Positions 53,758 through 63,241 of a stretch of 64,000 bases of DNA are shown here, one piece after another. The stretch covers positions 62,001-126,000 of the forward strand of contig JAPPFM010000041.1 of the NCBI GenBank assembly GCA_028821605.1, written 5' to 3'. Each line of letters opens with the position of its first letter. The stretch's first letter is position 1. The notes under the pieces are model-generated. The model was not told the DNA's origin, made no database searches, and was given only the letters and a program-made list of their open reading frames with translations. The position numbers and the translations under genes were made by a program. This DNA comes from Candidatus Poribacteria bacterium. GTDB taxonomy: Bacteria > Poribacteria > WGA-4E > WGA-3G.

Positions 53758-54336
53758 TCACCGTGAACGGAAGAGGAAAAAGAGTAGGTAGGAGCCAAGG
53801 GACAGAACGTTTATTGCTATCAGACTCCATCGCGCGAGTCGGGTTTTCAGTCTCGGAAACAGATAGATAGAGGCGACAAGCGTGACCAATCGTTCTATTG
53901 GTGCGACAATACCACCGTAATGATCCCTGTCCCAATAAGAGATAGGACTTTCAAAGACGAAATCGGAGAGCGGAAAGAAGTGATGATGCCCGTCGTCATT
54001 ATGCGTCAAAAAGTCGAAACCACAGTGGATGAGCATACTCCAAGCAAAGACAGTAACTTTCTCGGAGTTCAATAGATAATACCCAATACCTAACACAATC
54101 AGAATCAATGGAACAGCGTTGAAGAGGTCAAAGAAAGTTTGCCATGCCTCCATAAAGTATCGGGAACCCCAGAGTTCACGCTGTGGTGTTTTATGGATCA
54201 TGCGTTCTACTACGAAGAAGACGAACATTGGTACGTCGGGTAATACCGCACCGAGAAAGGCATAAAAATGAAGGAAGGGTTTGTGTCGCTTCGAGAGGAG
54301 TGCTATATTGAGGATAACGTGTGAGTGGGTTACCAT
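53758..54336 (-). CDS. Integral membrane protein, possible metal-dependent hydrolase-like
   Basis: A 192-residue, histidine-rich membrane protein. It opens THSHVILNIALLSKRHK, then LGAVLPDVPMFVFFVVER, a helix LILIVLGIGYYLL, and a second histidine cluster, HCGFDFLTHNDDGHHHFFPLSDFVF. The HSH, PD and HCGFDFLTHNDDGHHH elements recall membrane-bound hydrolases of the YdjM/DUF457 style, and relatives I recall carry misleading 'CobQ' names. Four or five membrane segments are likely. The function is unproven. Its 3' end lies next to the orphan CRISPR repeats. Confidence 0.6.
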   Translation of the reverse strand: MVTHSHVILNIALLSKRHKPFLHFYAFLGAVLPDVPMFVFFVVERMIHKTPQRELWGSRYFMEAWQTFFDLFNAVPLILIVLGIGYYLLNSEKVTVFAWSMLIHCGFDFLTHNDDGHHHFFPLSDFVFESPISYWDRDHYGGIVAPIERLVTLVASIYLFPRLKTRLARWSLIAINVLSLGSYLLFFLFRSR

Positions 54337-54546
54337 TATAGTTTGTAGATTGTTAGTTTCCGGATCTTGTCCGATAAAGTTGGGTTTTACTCCCTCCTTC
54401 GGTGATATGAGAGTATATTGTGAATTTGAGACGTATTTGGAACATCAGCATTGGACTTCTTAACATCGTTCAACCCAACCTACGAGGCTACTTTCAGCAA
54501 GAAGATTTTCTTACTGAATACTGAAAACTGAGTACTGATAACTACC

Positions 54547-55902
54547 CTAAAGATGCCAGACTTCGCTCTTAAAGGACGGAAACAGACAATCGAGTAGCAC
54601 CGCTGCGGTGCCACTTGCCCAGCAATCAGCATAACTTGATGCCAATTCTTCTGTTCGGCACCGTCCACACAGCAGCTTCAGGAAGGTTAAATCTGGAAAC
54701 TGGGCATCTCCATCCTCAATATCTTCGGGGGTCCAATCTGCTATCTCCGTTAGGTTGCCGTGATGGAATTTCAGATGGATTCCATTCCGAAAGAAGTTGA
54801 GTTTGAGTTCACCGGTGTAGTTTTCCGCGACAGTGCCGATGAGATGTTTTTCGAGAGCAGGTCGGATATGTCGTAAGAGTGCTGTTAAATCTGGTACTCG
54901 AATGTACCACGCATACGGCGGCTCCTTACGGACAAAACCCTTAGGTAGCGTCTTATAAACCGGATGCTCGCGTCCCAACATGAACTGGATACCTACGACT
55001 TCCGAATTCTTGTTCTCAGGTGTCACCGGGGTCGTCTGTGCCTTTTCCCACAATGCTCGTAATAGTGAAGGTATCAAGTGCAGATACCCAATCCCTTGCT
55101 TCAACTCCATTCGCATGACAAGGAAATTAGTGCCGGGGTTCCCTGACTCGCTAAAACCTTCAAAACACCACTGAAGGTGTTGCACATACCCGAGTCGCTC
55201 TCCTTCCATATCTTCAATGAGTAGCCATTCATGTCGTGCGTCGCTCCCGGCTGAGCGTCCATTGAACTCATATTCCCACAGTGCCGATGTGCGCGGGCAT
55301 GCGAAAACATGAGATTGAATTGCATTTGCGTAAAGTTCCTGAATGAAGGCGTTATCTGCTTCCGTTCGCGGTCGAAGACAACACGTTTCGGTCTCCTCTT
55401 TTTTCAATGATGGGATATGCATCCCGTCAATAACCTGCTCCGCTTCCATATCGAGTGCCATTTCATATCCGAACAGTCGGTAATACCATGGAATACCAGT
55501 GATGCCTTGCATCAATTCCCCGTGTGCTTCGCTCAGCGCGTGAATCACTTCAAACTGCTTTCGGACGAAACCTCTTCTGCGGTATTCGGGTTCAGTGGCG
55601 ACAAATTCGGGTTGTCCAAACTTGAAAGGGATACCACTATACGTCCAAGTCTGTGAAATGAGGCACGCGGATGACACAATTTTCTGGGTCTTGGTATCTT
55701 CAACAACGGTGAAATCGCTTGCTTTGCAGGTGGGATGATCTCCCGACATCAAGTCTCGAACACTTGTACCGATATTCACAGCTTCGTGGAGGCGAGCATT
55801 GAATTCAGTGAGTACCTCTATATCATCTGGTGTAGCGAATCGAAGTTTTAAGTTATCACCGAGGTCAATCGGCATCTGCGAGAGAATGTTATCTTTTGAC
55901 AT
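54547..55902 (-). CDS. GNAT-family N-acetyltransferase, two-domain
   Basis: A 451-residue protein. The N-terminal GNAT domain (about 20-155) has LKLRFATPDDIEVL, the beta-4 region GIPFKFGQPEFVATEPEYRRRGFVRKQFEVI with the acetyl-CoA motif (Q/R-x-x-G-x-G/A analogue RRRGFV), and GIPWYYRLFGYEMALD. The length and the presence of a second, GNAT-like C-terminal domain recall Eis-type enhanced acetyltransferases. The ATG has AGGAAA before it. The acceptor substrate is unknown. The 54337-54546 gap beyond it contains dispersed repeats, including GTTCAACCCAACCTAC and TCAGTTTTCAGT-like sequence. Confidence 0.75.
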   Translation of the reverse strand: MSKDNILSQMPIDLGDNLKLRFATPDDIEVLTEFNARLHEAVNIGTSVRDLMSGDHPTCKASDFTVVEDTKTQKIVSSACLISQTWTYSGIPFKFGQPEFVATEPEYRRRGFVRKQFEVIHALSEAHGELMQGITGIPWYYRLFGYEMALDMEAEQVIDGMHIPSLKKEETETCCLRPRTEADNAFIQELYANAIQSHVFACPRTSALWEYEFNGRSAGSDARHEWLLIEDMEGERLGYVQHLQWCFEGFSESGNPGTNFLVMRMELKQGIGYLHLIPSLLRALWEKAQTTPVTPENKNSEVVGIQFMLGREHPVYKTLPKGFVRKEPPYAWYIRVPDLTALLRHIRPALEKHLIGTVAENYTGELKLNFFRNGIHLKFHHGNLTEIADWTPEDIEDGDAQFPDLTFLKLLCGRCRTEELASSYADCWASGTAAVLLDCLFPSFKSEVWHL

Positions 55903-55979
55903 TTGCGTTTCCTGTGAAGTAGTATCTTTATGGATTATATCACAAAGTGGCTAAAAAAGGTGAATGTTTTGACAAATGC

Positions 55980-55988
55980 TGGTATAAT
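55980..55988 (+). promoter_or_regulatory. Extended -10 promoter of comEC
   Basis: TGGTATAAT at 55980-55988 is an extended -10. It lies downstream of the in-frame ATG at 55947 and 36 bp before the ATG at 56025, which favours the later start. Confidence 0.6.
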
Positions 55989-56024
55989 AGTAGGACATTG
56001 AGCAAAACCCCGCATAAAATTCAA

Positions 56025-58511
56025 ATGAAAATCAAACCACGTCCCGCGCTCTTCTTTCTTATCCCATATCTATTGGGTATCATTGCTGGCAGATGGTTAT
56101 CTGTTCCGTTTCTATGGCTTTGGCTCTCTGTGCTGCTCTGTCTTATCGGTAGCATCGTAACGAGGAATCGTCAGCGGTATCTCTGTTATGGACTGCTCCA
56201 TCTCACGGTCTTTGCTGGCGGGATGCTCCGATTGGAAGCTGTCTCGCATTCGCCAGTCTTCGCGCACTTCTATGATGAACCGATCAGTTTTTCAGGTACT
56301 ACAGTGTATCAGCCCGAACGCGGAGAAGCGTGGGATGCCTGTTATGCCGCCGGTGAACTTCAATTGTTGTCAGACCCGGCGCAGCGAGTGAAGGCGAAAT
56401 TCTTGATCAGATTCCAGCAGTTGATGCCGCTTCGCTACGGTAAACACTTAACCCTGACAGGTGTTCTGCGTCAACCGCAAGCCAAACGCAATCCCGGCGG
56501 ATTTGATTACCGCGCTTACCTTACTCGACAAGGTGTGGTTGGGATAATTGATGCCAAGGGGCTTTCCCAGATAGGTGAACAGCGTGGATTTTTACCCTTG
56601 CGGTGGATAGAGGCACTCCGTATCCGCACGGAACGTGTGATTGATACTATCTATACAGAGACTGAAACAGAGGCACCTCCCTCAGAACCTTCATTACATG
56701 CGCAGCTCCTCAAAGGTATCTTACTCGGTAAACGGAGCGAGGTCCCTACAGAGACGTTAGATCTCTTTCGTAACAGTGGAACCTTTCATGTACTTGCTGT
56801 CTCTGGTCTGCACGTTGGGCTGATCGCGATGTTCTGTTATTTCGGTTTTTCACGCTTTCGGCTTCCACAGAAGGTCGTTTGTCTACTAACGATTCTTGCA
56901 GTGCTGGTTTACGCGTGCCTAATCGGTTTCCGTCCCTCCGTTTTTCGGGCATCGCTAATGGCGATTCTATTTCTCTGTGCGATGCTTATTGACCGAGATG
57001 CGGATCTCTTCAATCTGTTAGCGTTTGCGGCGTTGATATTGCTCCTTTTAAACCCGAACCAGCTGTGGGATGTAGGATTTCAGTTATCGTTTGCAGCGGT
57101 GACTTCAATCGTCTATTTCGTTCCGAAAATGGAGAAACCTTTGCGTCGATGGTGGGAAGGATCAGAGGATTCACCTTCAGACAGCAGTGATTCTATCCTA
57201 ACCAGATTCCGCAACACTGCCGTTAAATGGTTGGTGCTCTCCTATCTTGTGACATGCGCTGCACAGATTGGGACGGGACCCTTGATAGCCTACCACTTCT
57301 TCCGTACATATCCGCTTGGTATTATCGTGGGGCCATTTGCAGTTGGGCTTGTGTCAATCATTGTTGCCGTGGGCATGGCATCGGTATGCGTCGGCTTTCT
57401 CTGGATTCCGCTCGCAAAGCTGCTTGGACTTCTCAATCACGCTATTATTTCTGTTTTTCTATCACTCATCGGTGTATTTGGACAGACATGGGGCGTAATG
57501 AAGATAACGCCACCGACGTTTGGTCTGTTCATCTTCTACATTGCCATCTGTTTAGGCATTACGTATTGGCGGTACGTCTATCATCAATGGCGGGTTGCAA
57601 GCCTGATAGGACTCTCAGTTATAGCAATCTGGGTCTGGGATGCTGCGTTCCACGAGAGAGGAAGGCTACTGGAAGTCGTAACGCTGGATGTCGGACAAGG
57701 CGACGCTGCTATCGTTAGATTTCCAGACAATCGGACGATGTTGGTTGATGGCGGCATCCGACGATCATATTACGATGAACGGAAACGGCGGCAGGTTGAC
57801 TACGACGTGGGTAAACGGATTATTGAACCCTATCTTGACTTCCACGGTATTCGGAAACTTGACATGGTTGTGCTGACACATCCAGACATTGACCACGGTG
57901 GTGGACTCGGATATATCTTTCAGCATTTCAAAGTTGCTCGCGTCCTCGGGATATCGGATACACCACTCGCTTCTCAGACGCATCAACGACTACATGAAAT
58001 TGTCAAAATGCGCAACATTCCCTATTCGTTTCCGTCCGCTGGAGAGATTGAACTCACCCGGACAGCTACGTTGAATCTGTTGCATCCCATCAACGCTGCC
58101 TCTACCAACCTATTGGATAAGGACACAAACGACGATTCACTTGTCGTGAAGGTCACTTATGGTGAGATAGACATTCTGTTCACAGGTGACATCGGTAAGA
58201 AGGCAGAATCGCGACTCATTGCGTCTGGACAGGATCTTCGTTCGGAAATCCTGAAGGTACCGCATCACGGGAGTCGGACATCAAGCAGTGCCCCGTTTTT
58301 GGATGCCGTTCAGCCGCGTTATGCGATTTTTTCACTCGGTCAAAGAAATCGGTATCAGTTTCCACATATAGATGTGGTTGCACGGTATCAGGCGCGTGGG
58401 GTTGTGTTGTTACGAACCGACGAAGCGGGCGCAATTACCCTTCGTACCGATGGAACACGGGGTTGGATTGACACTTTTTTTAGAAAGGAGTTTCGCTCAC
58501 AATCTTACTGA
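56025..58511 (+). CDS. comEC: DNA uptake channel protein ComEC/Rec2
   Basis: The start at MKIKPRPALFFLIPYLLGII gives 828 residues and is supported by the promoter position. The N-terminal membrane/OB region (DUF4131) covers about 1-200. The central Competence domain with multiple helices includes FHVLAVSGLHVGLIAMFCYFG. The C-terminal metallo-beta-lactamase domain has LDVGQGDAAIVRFP, LTHPDIDHGGGLGYI and VPHHGSRTSSS. ComEC forms the inner-membrane pore for single-stranded DNA during transformation, and its C-terminal domain may degrade the other strand. All three domains are present, so the gene looks intact. Other competence genes are not in the window. Confidence 0.93.
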   Translation: MKIKPRPALFFLIPYLLGIIAGRWLSVPFLWLWLSVLLCLIGSIVTRNRQRYLCYGLLHLTVFAGGMLRLEAVSHSPVFAHFYDEPISFSGTTVYQPERGEAWDACYAAGELQLLSDPAQRVKAKFLIRFQQLMPLRYGKHLTLTGVLRQPQAKRNPGGFDYRAYLTRQGVVGIIDAKGLSQIGEQRGFLPLRWIEALRIRTERVIDTIYTETETEAPPSEPSLHAQLLKGILLGKRSEVPTETLDLFRNSGTFHVLAVSGLHVGLIAMFCYFGFSRFRLPQKVVCLLTILAVLVYACLIGFRPSVFRASLMAILFLCAMLIDRDADLFNLLAFAALILLLLNPNQLWDVGFQLSFAAVTSIVYFVPKMEKPLRRWWEGSEDSPSDSSDSILTRFRNTAVKWLVLSYLVTCAAQIGTGPLIAYHFFRTYPLGIIVGPFAVGLVSIIVAVGMASVCVGFLWIPLAKLLGLLNHAIISVFLSLIGVFGQTWGVMKITPPTFGLFIFYIAICLGITYWRYVYHQWRVASLIGLSVIAIWVWDAAFHERGRLLEVVTLDVGQGDAAIVRFPDNRTMLVDGGIRRSYYDERKRRQVDYDVGKRIIEPYLDFHGIRKLDMVVLTHPDIDHGGGLGYIFQHFKVARVLGISDTPLASQTHQRLHEIVKMRNIPYSFPSAGEIELTRTATLNLLHPINAASTNLLDKDTNDDSLVVKVTYGEIDILFTGDIGKKAESRLIASGQDLRSEILKVPHHGSRTSSSAPFLDAVQPRYAIFSLGQRNRYQFPHIDVVARYQARGVVLLRTDEAGAITLRTDGTRGWIDTFFRKEFRSQSY

Positions 58512-58565
58512 CTCTTTTTGGTGATTCTGCTATACTATCTCAAAACGACTTTCGCAGGAGGCAAC

Positions 58566-59021
58566 ATGAAATATCGTATATTTTTCGTCGTTGGCATTGC
58601 TGCCTTGATGTTCATGAGTTGTGCAGGGACAACAATACCCGTTCACACAGAGGATGATGTTCAACACCTCGAAAAGGCTAAAGAACTTTTCAAAAACCAG
58701 TTTAAAGATGATATGCATCCGATAATTCAGGATTATCTGTTTGAAGTTCTGCCCGAGCCCGACTCCTTTCGCTTGGATCGTTTTGAATACACCATCGCGA
58801 ATTATCCTACGATGGTTCTAAATAAAAAACGCACCCTCATGCCGGGTAAATCTACCAAAGTGCTTTACAAACAGGTTTTAATTCCAGCGTACCTTATTAA
58901 TATGCATTTTAGAGCAAGAATACCTGACATCGGTACGCGGCCACAAGAAATGCGTTTTTACCTCTTAACGGACAAACAATTAATCCTGCCAAATAATCTC
59001 GCTGTTCCGTTAATTGAGTAA
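58566..59021 (+). CDS. Predicted lipoprotein
   Basis: A 151-residue protein starting MKYRIFFVVGIAALMFMSCAG, with a basic N-terminus, a hydrophobic core and a lipobox ending in Cys19; the start is fixed by GGAGG about ten bases upstream. The mature part is short, with a helical HTEDDVQHLEKAKELFKNQF stretch and a beta-rich remainder. No family is recognised. It would be attached to the inner or outer membrane. It follows comEC by 54 bp in the same direction; cotranscription is possible. Confidence 0.65.
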   Translation: MKYRIFFVVGIAALMFMSCAGTTIPVHTEDDVQHLEKAKELFKNQFKDDMHPIIQDYLFEVLPEPDSFRLDRFEYTIANYPTMVLNKKRTLMPGKSTKVLYKQVLIPAYLINMHFRARIPDIGTRPQEMRFYLLTDKQLILPNNLAVPLIE

Positions 59022-59028
59022 TTTTCTT

Positions 59029-60126
59029 CTATCCCTCTAAAGACGGTGCGATAGCGATGCGGAGTGCCTCCTGACGCATCGCGCGCTCAAAAGCAGTGTT
59101 GATATCCGCCAATTGATATGTTTCCTCGATGAGTTCTGCAAACGGATAGCGCGTCCGACTTTCCTCGACAAAGCGGAGTGCGGTGCCGAGCGCAGAAGGA
59201 TGATAGTTATGAATACCTCGGAGTGTCACACACTTCGTGACGATCTGATGGGCATCGACAGAGATATCCGCGTTTGGGTAAACATAGCCGAGTGTTACAC
59301 ATCTTCCACCGATTGCTAACCAGGTAATTAGGTTCGGAATTCCAATTGTCGCACCGCTGACTTCTACACCGAGATCAGCACCCCGCCCATCTGTTAGTTC
59401 TTTGAGTGCCGCATCAATATCTTCAACAGATGTCTTATCCGGATTGAAAGTATGTGTCGCACCGAAGCTTTTAGCGGTCTGCAAACGATTCTCGTTGATA
59501 TCCACAACGGCGACGTTCTCGTATGCCTTTTCTCGCAGATAGCATGCTGCATAGATGCCCAACATGCCAGCACCATGAATGACAGCGGTCTCACCGGCAT
59601 GTGTGCCGATGTTTAGCAAGCCGTTTACCACAGTTGAAAGCGCGCAGTTGATGGGGACAGCTTCCTCATCCATCATAGCATCAGGAAGGTGGTAGATGGC
59701 TGTTCCGGGACGGAGCAGGATATGTGTGGCGAAACCACCTGAGAAAGCGGTGGCACCTTCACTCCGTGCGTGCCCGTATTTGAACATCGTTTCGCATTTC
59801 TGTGGGAGGTTCCGATTGACACAGTAGTCACATGTACCACAGGCAGTCGTGAGACTCCACGTAATCCGATCGCCTTCGCGTAGTGCTTCTCCAGTTGCGG
59901 AACGGAGTGGTGTGGGTGCTGCAATGGTGCCAACAATTTCGTGTCCGAGTATACACGGCGTTTCCGCACCGCGACGTCCCGATACGGTATGGAGGTCAGA
60001 GCCGCAAATGGTTGAAAGTGAGACGCGAACAAGAACATCGTTTGAAGTGGCGACCACAGGCATCTTGCAAACCTCAAAAGGAGTGTCTACGCCGTGGAAT
60101 CGGGTTATCTGTGCTGATATTTGCAT
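59029..60126 (-). CDS. Zinc-dependent alcohol dehydrogenase family protein
   Basis: The start at MQISAQITRFHGVDTPFEV gives 365 residues; upstream codons to 60267 run through repeat sequence. The catalytic zinc ligands are in STICGSDLHTV and LGHEIVG. The structural zinc site is four cysteines in CGTCDYCVNRNLPQKC. The nucleotide-binding fold shows AVIHGAGMLGIYAACYLREK and a following Asp (VDINE) that favours NAD over NADP. The QIVTKCVTLRGIHNYHP stretch recalls alcohol and phosphonate-catabolism dehydrogenases. The substrate is unknown. It is convergent with the lipoprotein gene. Confidence 0.85.
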   Translation of the reverse strand: MQISAQITRFHGVDTPFEVCKMPVVATSNDVLVRVSLSTICGSDLHTVSGRRGAETPCILGHEIVGTIAAPTPLRSATGEALREGDRITWSLTTACGTCDYCVNRNLPQKCETMFKYGHARSEGATAFSGGFATHILLRPGTAIYHLPDAMMDEEAVPINCALSTVVNGLLNIGTHAGETAVIHGAGMLGIYAACYLREKAYENVAVVDINENRLQTAKSFGATHTFNPDKTSVEDIDAALKELTDGRGADLGVEVSGATIGIPNLITWLAIGGRCVTLGYVYPNADISVDAHQIVTKCVTLRGIHNYHPSALGTALRFVEESRTRYPFAELIEETYQLADINTAFERAMRQEALRIAIAPSLEG

Positions 60127-60334
60127 TATGCTACTATTCCTTTTATGGCTATCGGTCAGAGACCCTCTTTCTGGGTAGGAGCGATCTCCGTATCGCGACA
60201 CTGACAGCCGACAGCCGATAGCCATTCTTGCCGACAGCCAACTACTTTTAATTTGACAAACCCACAAGCTTCACGTATCATATATTATTATACTCCACTT
60301 TCAAAGAAAAAAATAGAGGGCAAAACGAACAGAT
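60127..60334. promoter_or_regulatory. Divergent region with palindromic repeats and the argB promoter
   Basis: A GTAGGAGCGATCTCC-type palindrome lies at 60175-60199, followed by GACAGCCGACAGCCGATAGCC, which resembles the orphan-array spacers at 53.6 kb. TTGACA (60253-60258) and TATCAT (60276-60281), 17 bp apart, form a good promoter for argB. Confidence 0.65.
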
Positions 60335-61210
60335 ATGAACAGAACTGCCGAAGTTCTTATTGAGGCTTTACCTTATATCCGCCGTTTTTATGACCGCCGC
60401 ATTGTTATCAAATATGGCGGTGCCGCAATGGAGGACGAGACACTTATCCACTCCGTGATGGAAGACATCGTTTTGATGAAATATGTCGGTATCCGACCCA
60501 TTATCGTTCACGGCGGCGGACCCCGAATCACCGAATGGATGGACAAGGTCGGGAAAGTTCCGGAATTTGTACAGGGGCTGCGTGTAACCGACACAGAAAC
60601 CGTTGAAATCGCTGAGATGGTGCTCGGCTCAATCAACAAAGAAATTGTGGCACGTATCAATCAACACGGTGGAAAAGCGATTGGACTTTCTGGAAAGGAC
60701 GCGAACCTAATTCTCGCGGAGAAGCAGGAAACACAGGTTACCGATGAAGACGGACATCAAATCGATATTGACTTGGGATACGTTGGGAAAATTATCGGCG
60801 TTAACACCGAGTCGATCACTACACTTGACAACGCCGATTATATCCCTGTTATCGCACCAATTGGTGTTGGTGTTGATGGACAAACTTATAACATTAACGC
60901 CGATACGATGGCTGGTGAGATCGCATCCGCATTCCAAGCAGAGAAATTAATTCTGCTGACCGATACGCGTGGCATTCTCCGGGACCTCTCGGATACCGCG
61001 TCGCTGATGTCAACGATCCATATAAGAAAAGTGGATCAGCTAATCGACGAAGGTTTCATCGCAGGCGGCATGCTCCCTAAAGTAGATGCCTGCACAACGG
61101 CACTCATGGGTGGCGTTTACAAAACGCATATTATTGATGGAAGAATTCCACACTCTCTGTTGCTTGAAATCTTTACAGAGGGTGGAATTGGCACCGAAAT
61201 CGTTAGATAA
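60335..61210 (+). CDS. argB: Acetylglutamate kinase ArgB
   Basis: A 291-residue amino-acid kinase that phosphorylates N-acetylglutamate in the second step of arginine biosynthesis. Signature regions are IVIKYGGAAMED, IIVHGGGPRITEWM, NKEIVARINQHGGKAIGLSGKD and NINADTMAGEIASAFQAEKLILLTD. The C-terminal GGMLPKVDACTTAL and GRIPHSLLLEIFTEGGIGTEI blocks are typical. No N-terminal extension of the arginine-feedback type is evident beyond the first helix. It is preceded by its own promoter and followed by a palindrome. The other arginine genes are not nearby. Confidence 0.95.
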   Translation: MNRTAEVLIEALPYIRRFYDRRIVIKYGGAAMEDETLIHSVMEDIVLMKYVGIRPIIVHGGGPRITEWMDKVGKVPEFVQGLRVTDTETVEIAEMVLGSINKEIVARINQHGGKAIGLSGKDANLILAEKQETQVTDEDGHQIDIDLGYVGKIIGVNTESITTLDNADYIPVIAPIGVGVDGQTYNINADTMAGEIASAFQAEKLILLTDTRGILRDLSDTASLMSTIHIRKVDQLIDEGFIAGGMLPKVDACTTALMGGVYKTHIIDGRIPHSLLLEIFTEGGIGTEIVR

Positions 61211-61263
61211 CCTGAGTTACTACCTAATAGATTTTGGACGTTTATATGTCTATAGAAAACCCG

Positions 61264-61287
61264 TAGGGGTAGGTCTTGTGCCTACCC
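61264..61287. repeat. REP-like palindrome after argB
   Basis: GGGTAGG (61267-61273) pairs with CCTACCC (61281-61287) around a TCTTGTG loop. It is a short dispersed-type palindrome; no T-run follows, so it is not a clear terminator. Confidence 0.6.
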
Positions 61288-61324
61288 TGCCTCCTTGGGT
61301 TAGATAGGTAAACAGGAGAATCAG

Positions 61325-62497
61325 ATGGCGACACCGAAAAAAATTGCTGCAATCATTACGACCTATTTTCAGCACTCGCATGCGGATGTAATCGCTACGA
61401 AATACATGAAGGGTTTCCCAACAGATACGGGACATCAGATGCCTCGTGTCGAGTTAGTGTCTATCTATCTGGATCAGGTAGATGATCGGGACATCGGCGT
61501 TGGTTTAGCGGCGGAACACAATGTCCCTATCTATCCGAGTATCCGGCAGGCGTTGACACTCGGTGGGAATGAACTGGCTGTCGATGGTGTGATATTAATT
61601 GGTGAGCACGGTGATTATCCCTATAACGAGTTTGAACAGCACATGTATCCGCGCCGCTATATGTTTGAACAGATTTGCGGTGTCTTTGCGTCGAGCGGTA
61701 GGTCGGTGCCAGTTTTCTGCGATAAACATCTCTCCTACAATTGGGCAGATGCCCTTTGGATGTATGAGCGAGCGAAAGCACTTGATGTGCCGTTCATGGC
61801 AGGTTCTTCACTACCGCTTGGTTGGCGGAAACCGTTTTTGGAACATCCGCTTGATACCGAGTTGGATTCGGCTGTCGGCATCGGCTATGGTGGTGTGGAA
61901 TCCTATGGCTTCCATGCGCTTGAGACGTTGCAATGTATGATTGAACGTCGGCAAGGCGGCGAGTCGGGAATTGTGGCAATTCAAGGTCTGGAAGGAGAAT
62001 CGGTCTGGGAGGCAGGTGCGTCTGGAAGATGGTCTACGGAATTAGCCGAGGTCGCGTGTGCTCAGATTGAAAATCGTCCAGATAGCACGTTCATGGAAGG
62101 TTGTCCGAATCCAACGGCGTTTCTGTTGGAACATAGCGATGGGTTTCACTCTGCAGTGTTGATGTTGAACGGTTACATCTCTGATTTCGCGTATGCAGGA
62201 AAATCGGAAGATACGCAGTATGCCACAGAGGTTTACTTACAGAACGGACCACCGCACGCCCATTTTAGTTATTTGAGCCTCAATATTGAAGAGATGTTTG
62301 TGACGGGTGAACCGCAGTATCCGGTAGAACGGACGCTGCTCGTGACGGGTGTTCTTGATGCGCTCATGCACTCGCGAGCGGAAGGACACGTCCGAATTGA
62401 GACCCCACATTTAGCAGGACTCGCGTATCAATCCTACCAGAAGATGCCTATCCGACCCGTAGCACCACGTCCTGAAGGCGCAACGTTAGAAGTATAA
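61325..62497 (+). CDS. Uncharacterised protein with an oxidoreductase-like N-terminal fold
   Basis: A 390-residue protein with a GGAGA site before the ATG. The N-terminus (KKIAAIITTYFQHSHADVIATKY) and later DGVILIGEHGDYPYNEFEQHMYPRRYMFEQI suggest an alpha/beta Rossmann-like fold but lack the usual GxGxxG motif. Further blocks are FCDKHLSYNWADALWMYERAKAL, MAGSSLPLGWRKP and GYGGVESYGFHALETLQCM. Relatives in planctomycete-like genomes are commonly called hypothetical or Gfo/Idh-like. A sugar-related role is suggested by neighbours but is not shown. No signal peptide is visible. Confidence 0.6.
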   Translation: MATPKKIAAIITTYFQHSHADVIATKYMKGFPTDTGHQMPRVELVSIYLDQVDDRDIGVGLAAEHNVPIYPSIRQALTLGGNELAVDGVILIGEHGDYPYNEFEQHMYPRRYMFEQICGVFASSGRSVPVFCDKHLSYNWADALWMYERAKALDVPFMAGSSLPLGWRKPFLEHPLDTELDSAVGIGYGGVESYGFHALETLQCMIERRQGGESGIVAIQGLEGESVWEAGASGRWSTELAEVACAQIENRPDSTFMEGCPNPTAFLLEHSDGFHSAVLMLNGYISDFAYAGKSEDTQYATEVYLQNGPPHAHFSYLSLNIEEMFVTGEPQYPVERTLLVTGVLDALMHSRAEGHVRIETPHLAGLAYQSYQKMPIRPVAPRPEGATLEV

Positions 62498-62529
62498 CCA
62501 TGAGGGATGTCTCCGAAATTCGGACAGTG

Positions 62530-62937
62530 TTATCCAAACTGCCGAAGAAAATCAGCCGCTGCTACAATATGAATGCCCTGATAGTACTGCAGTGGTAACA
62601 AGTGTCTCTTGTCACCGGTAACAATGTGAGTAGCACCACCGACAACAGCACATTCTATTACTTTATCATCATCAGGATCTCTGGTGATACCTTCAAGTTT
62701 ATTTCTAATTTTAACCATTCGGAGGAAACCAAGGAGTCTGGTAACGATTCTTGAGGTTCGGAACTCGGAATATTCAAGTTTGGTGGTTAACTTTTCAGCA
62801 AATTCATCAATTATTTCAGCACAGGTTACGCCTTCAATTCTATCTGTCATTGCGAGTTTGATACAGTCGTAAGGAGTTCCACCCCACACCATACCAGATA
62901 TCAAGATATTTGTATCGTAAACGACTATTGGTCGCAT
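62530..62937 (-). CDS. PIN-domain toxin (ribonuclease)
   Basis: A 135-residue PIN-domain protein of the 'putative toxin-antitoxin system toxin component' group. The acidic metal-binding residues are the Asp in YDTNILISG, the Glu in EIIDEFAEKL, the Asp residues in DPDDDKVIECA, and the Asp in TGDKRHLL. These would hydrolyse RNA when free of antitoxin. It is translationally coupled to the upstream small gene, whose end it overlaps by 13 bases. Length is normal. Confidence 0.85.
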   Translation of the reverse strand: MRPIVVYDTNILISGMVWGGTPYDCIKLAMTDRIEGVTCAEIIDEFAEKLTTKLEYSEFRTSRIVTRLLGFLRMVKIRNKLEGITRDPDDDKVIECAVVGGATHIVTGDKRHLLPLQYYQGIHIVAAADFLRQFG

Positions 62938-63182
62938 TCCCTGTCCTCATGAACGAGATCGTCAATAAAATCTATTCGTTCATCTTCAGTCATCGCATCC
63001 CAATCTAATCCTCGCGCTGCGCATATCTTACGGACCTTTGCTTCGCCATACTTTATCTGTTCGGCATGTTCGGCGTGCGCCTGTTCTGCAAGCGTAGTGA
63101 GTACCGCAATTTTCTCTTCAGGTGGAATCTGCTGGATAAAATCAATAATTTGTTCTGTTGTTAAGTTAACAGTAAACTCCAT
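62925..63182 (-). CDS. Antitoxin partner of the PIN toxin
   Basis: An 85-residue acidic, helical protein starting MEFTVNLTTEQIIDFIQQIP, with a central EQAHAEHAEQIKYGEAKVRK and a very acidic C-terminus (MTEDERIDFIDDLVHEDRE). It overlaps the start of the PIN gene by 13 bases. Gene order, coupling and charge fit an antitoxin that neutralises the PIN protein. The DNA-binding fold is not one I can name. An AGGAGG site precedes the ATG. Confidence 0.75.
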   Translation of the reverse strand: MEFTVNLTTEQIIDFIQQIPPEEKIAVLTTLAEQAHAEHAEQIKYGEAKVRKICAARGLDWDAMTEDERIDFIDDLVHEDRECDQ

Positions 63183-63241
63183 TTTAATTCCTCCTTTTAA
63201 TTGAGTGTGGTAAGCGCGGCTGAAAAACCGCGCTTGTAGTT

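Noticed and set aside
55947-56024. Upstream ATG of comEC at 55947
   Set aside because: It precedes the extended -10 at 55980-55988, and the N-terminus from 56025 matches the family better.
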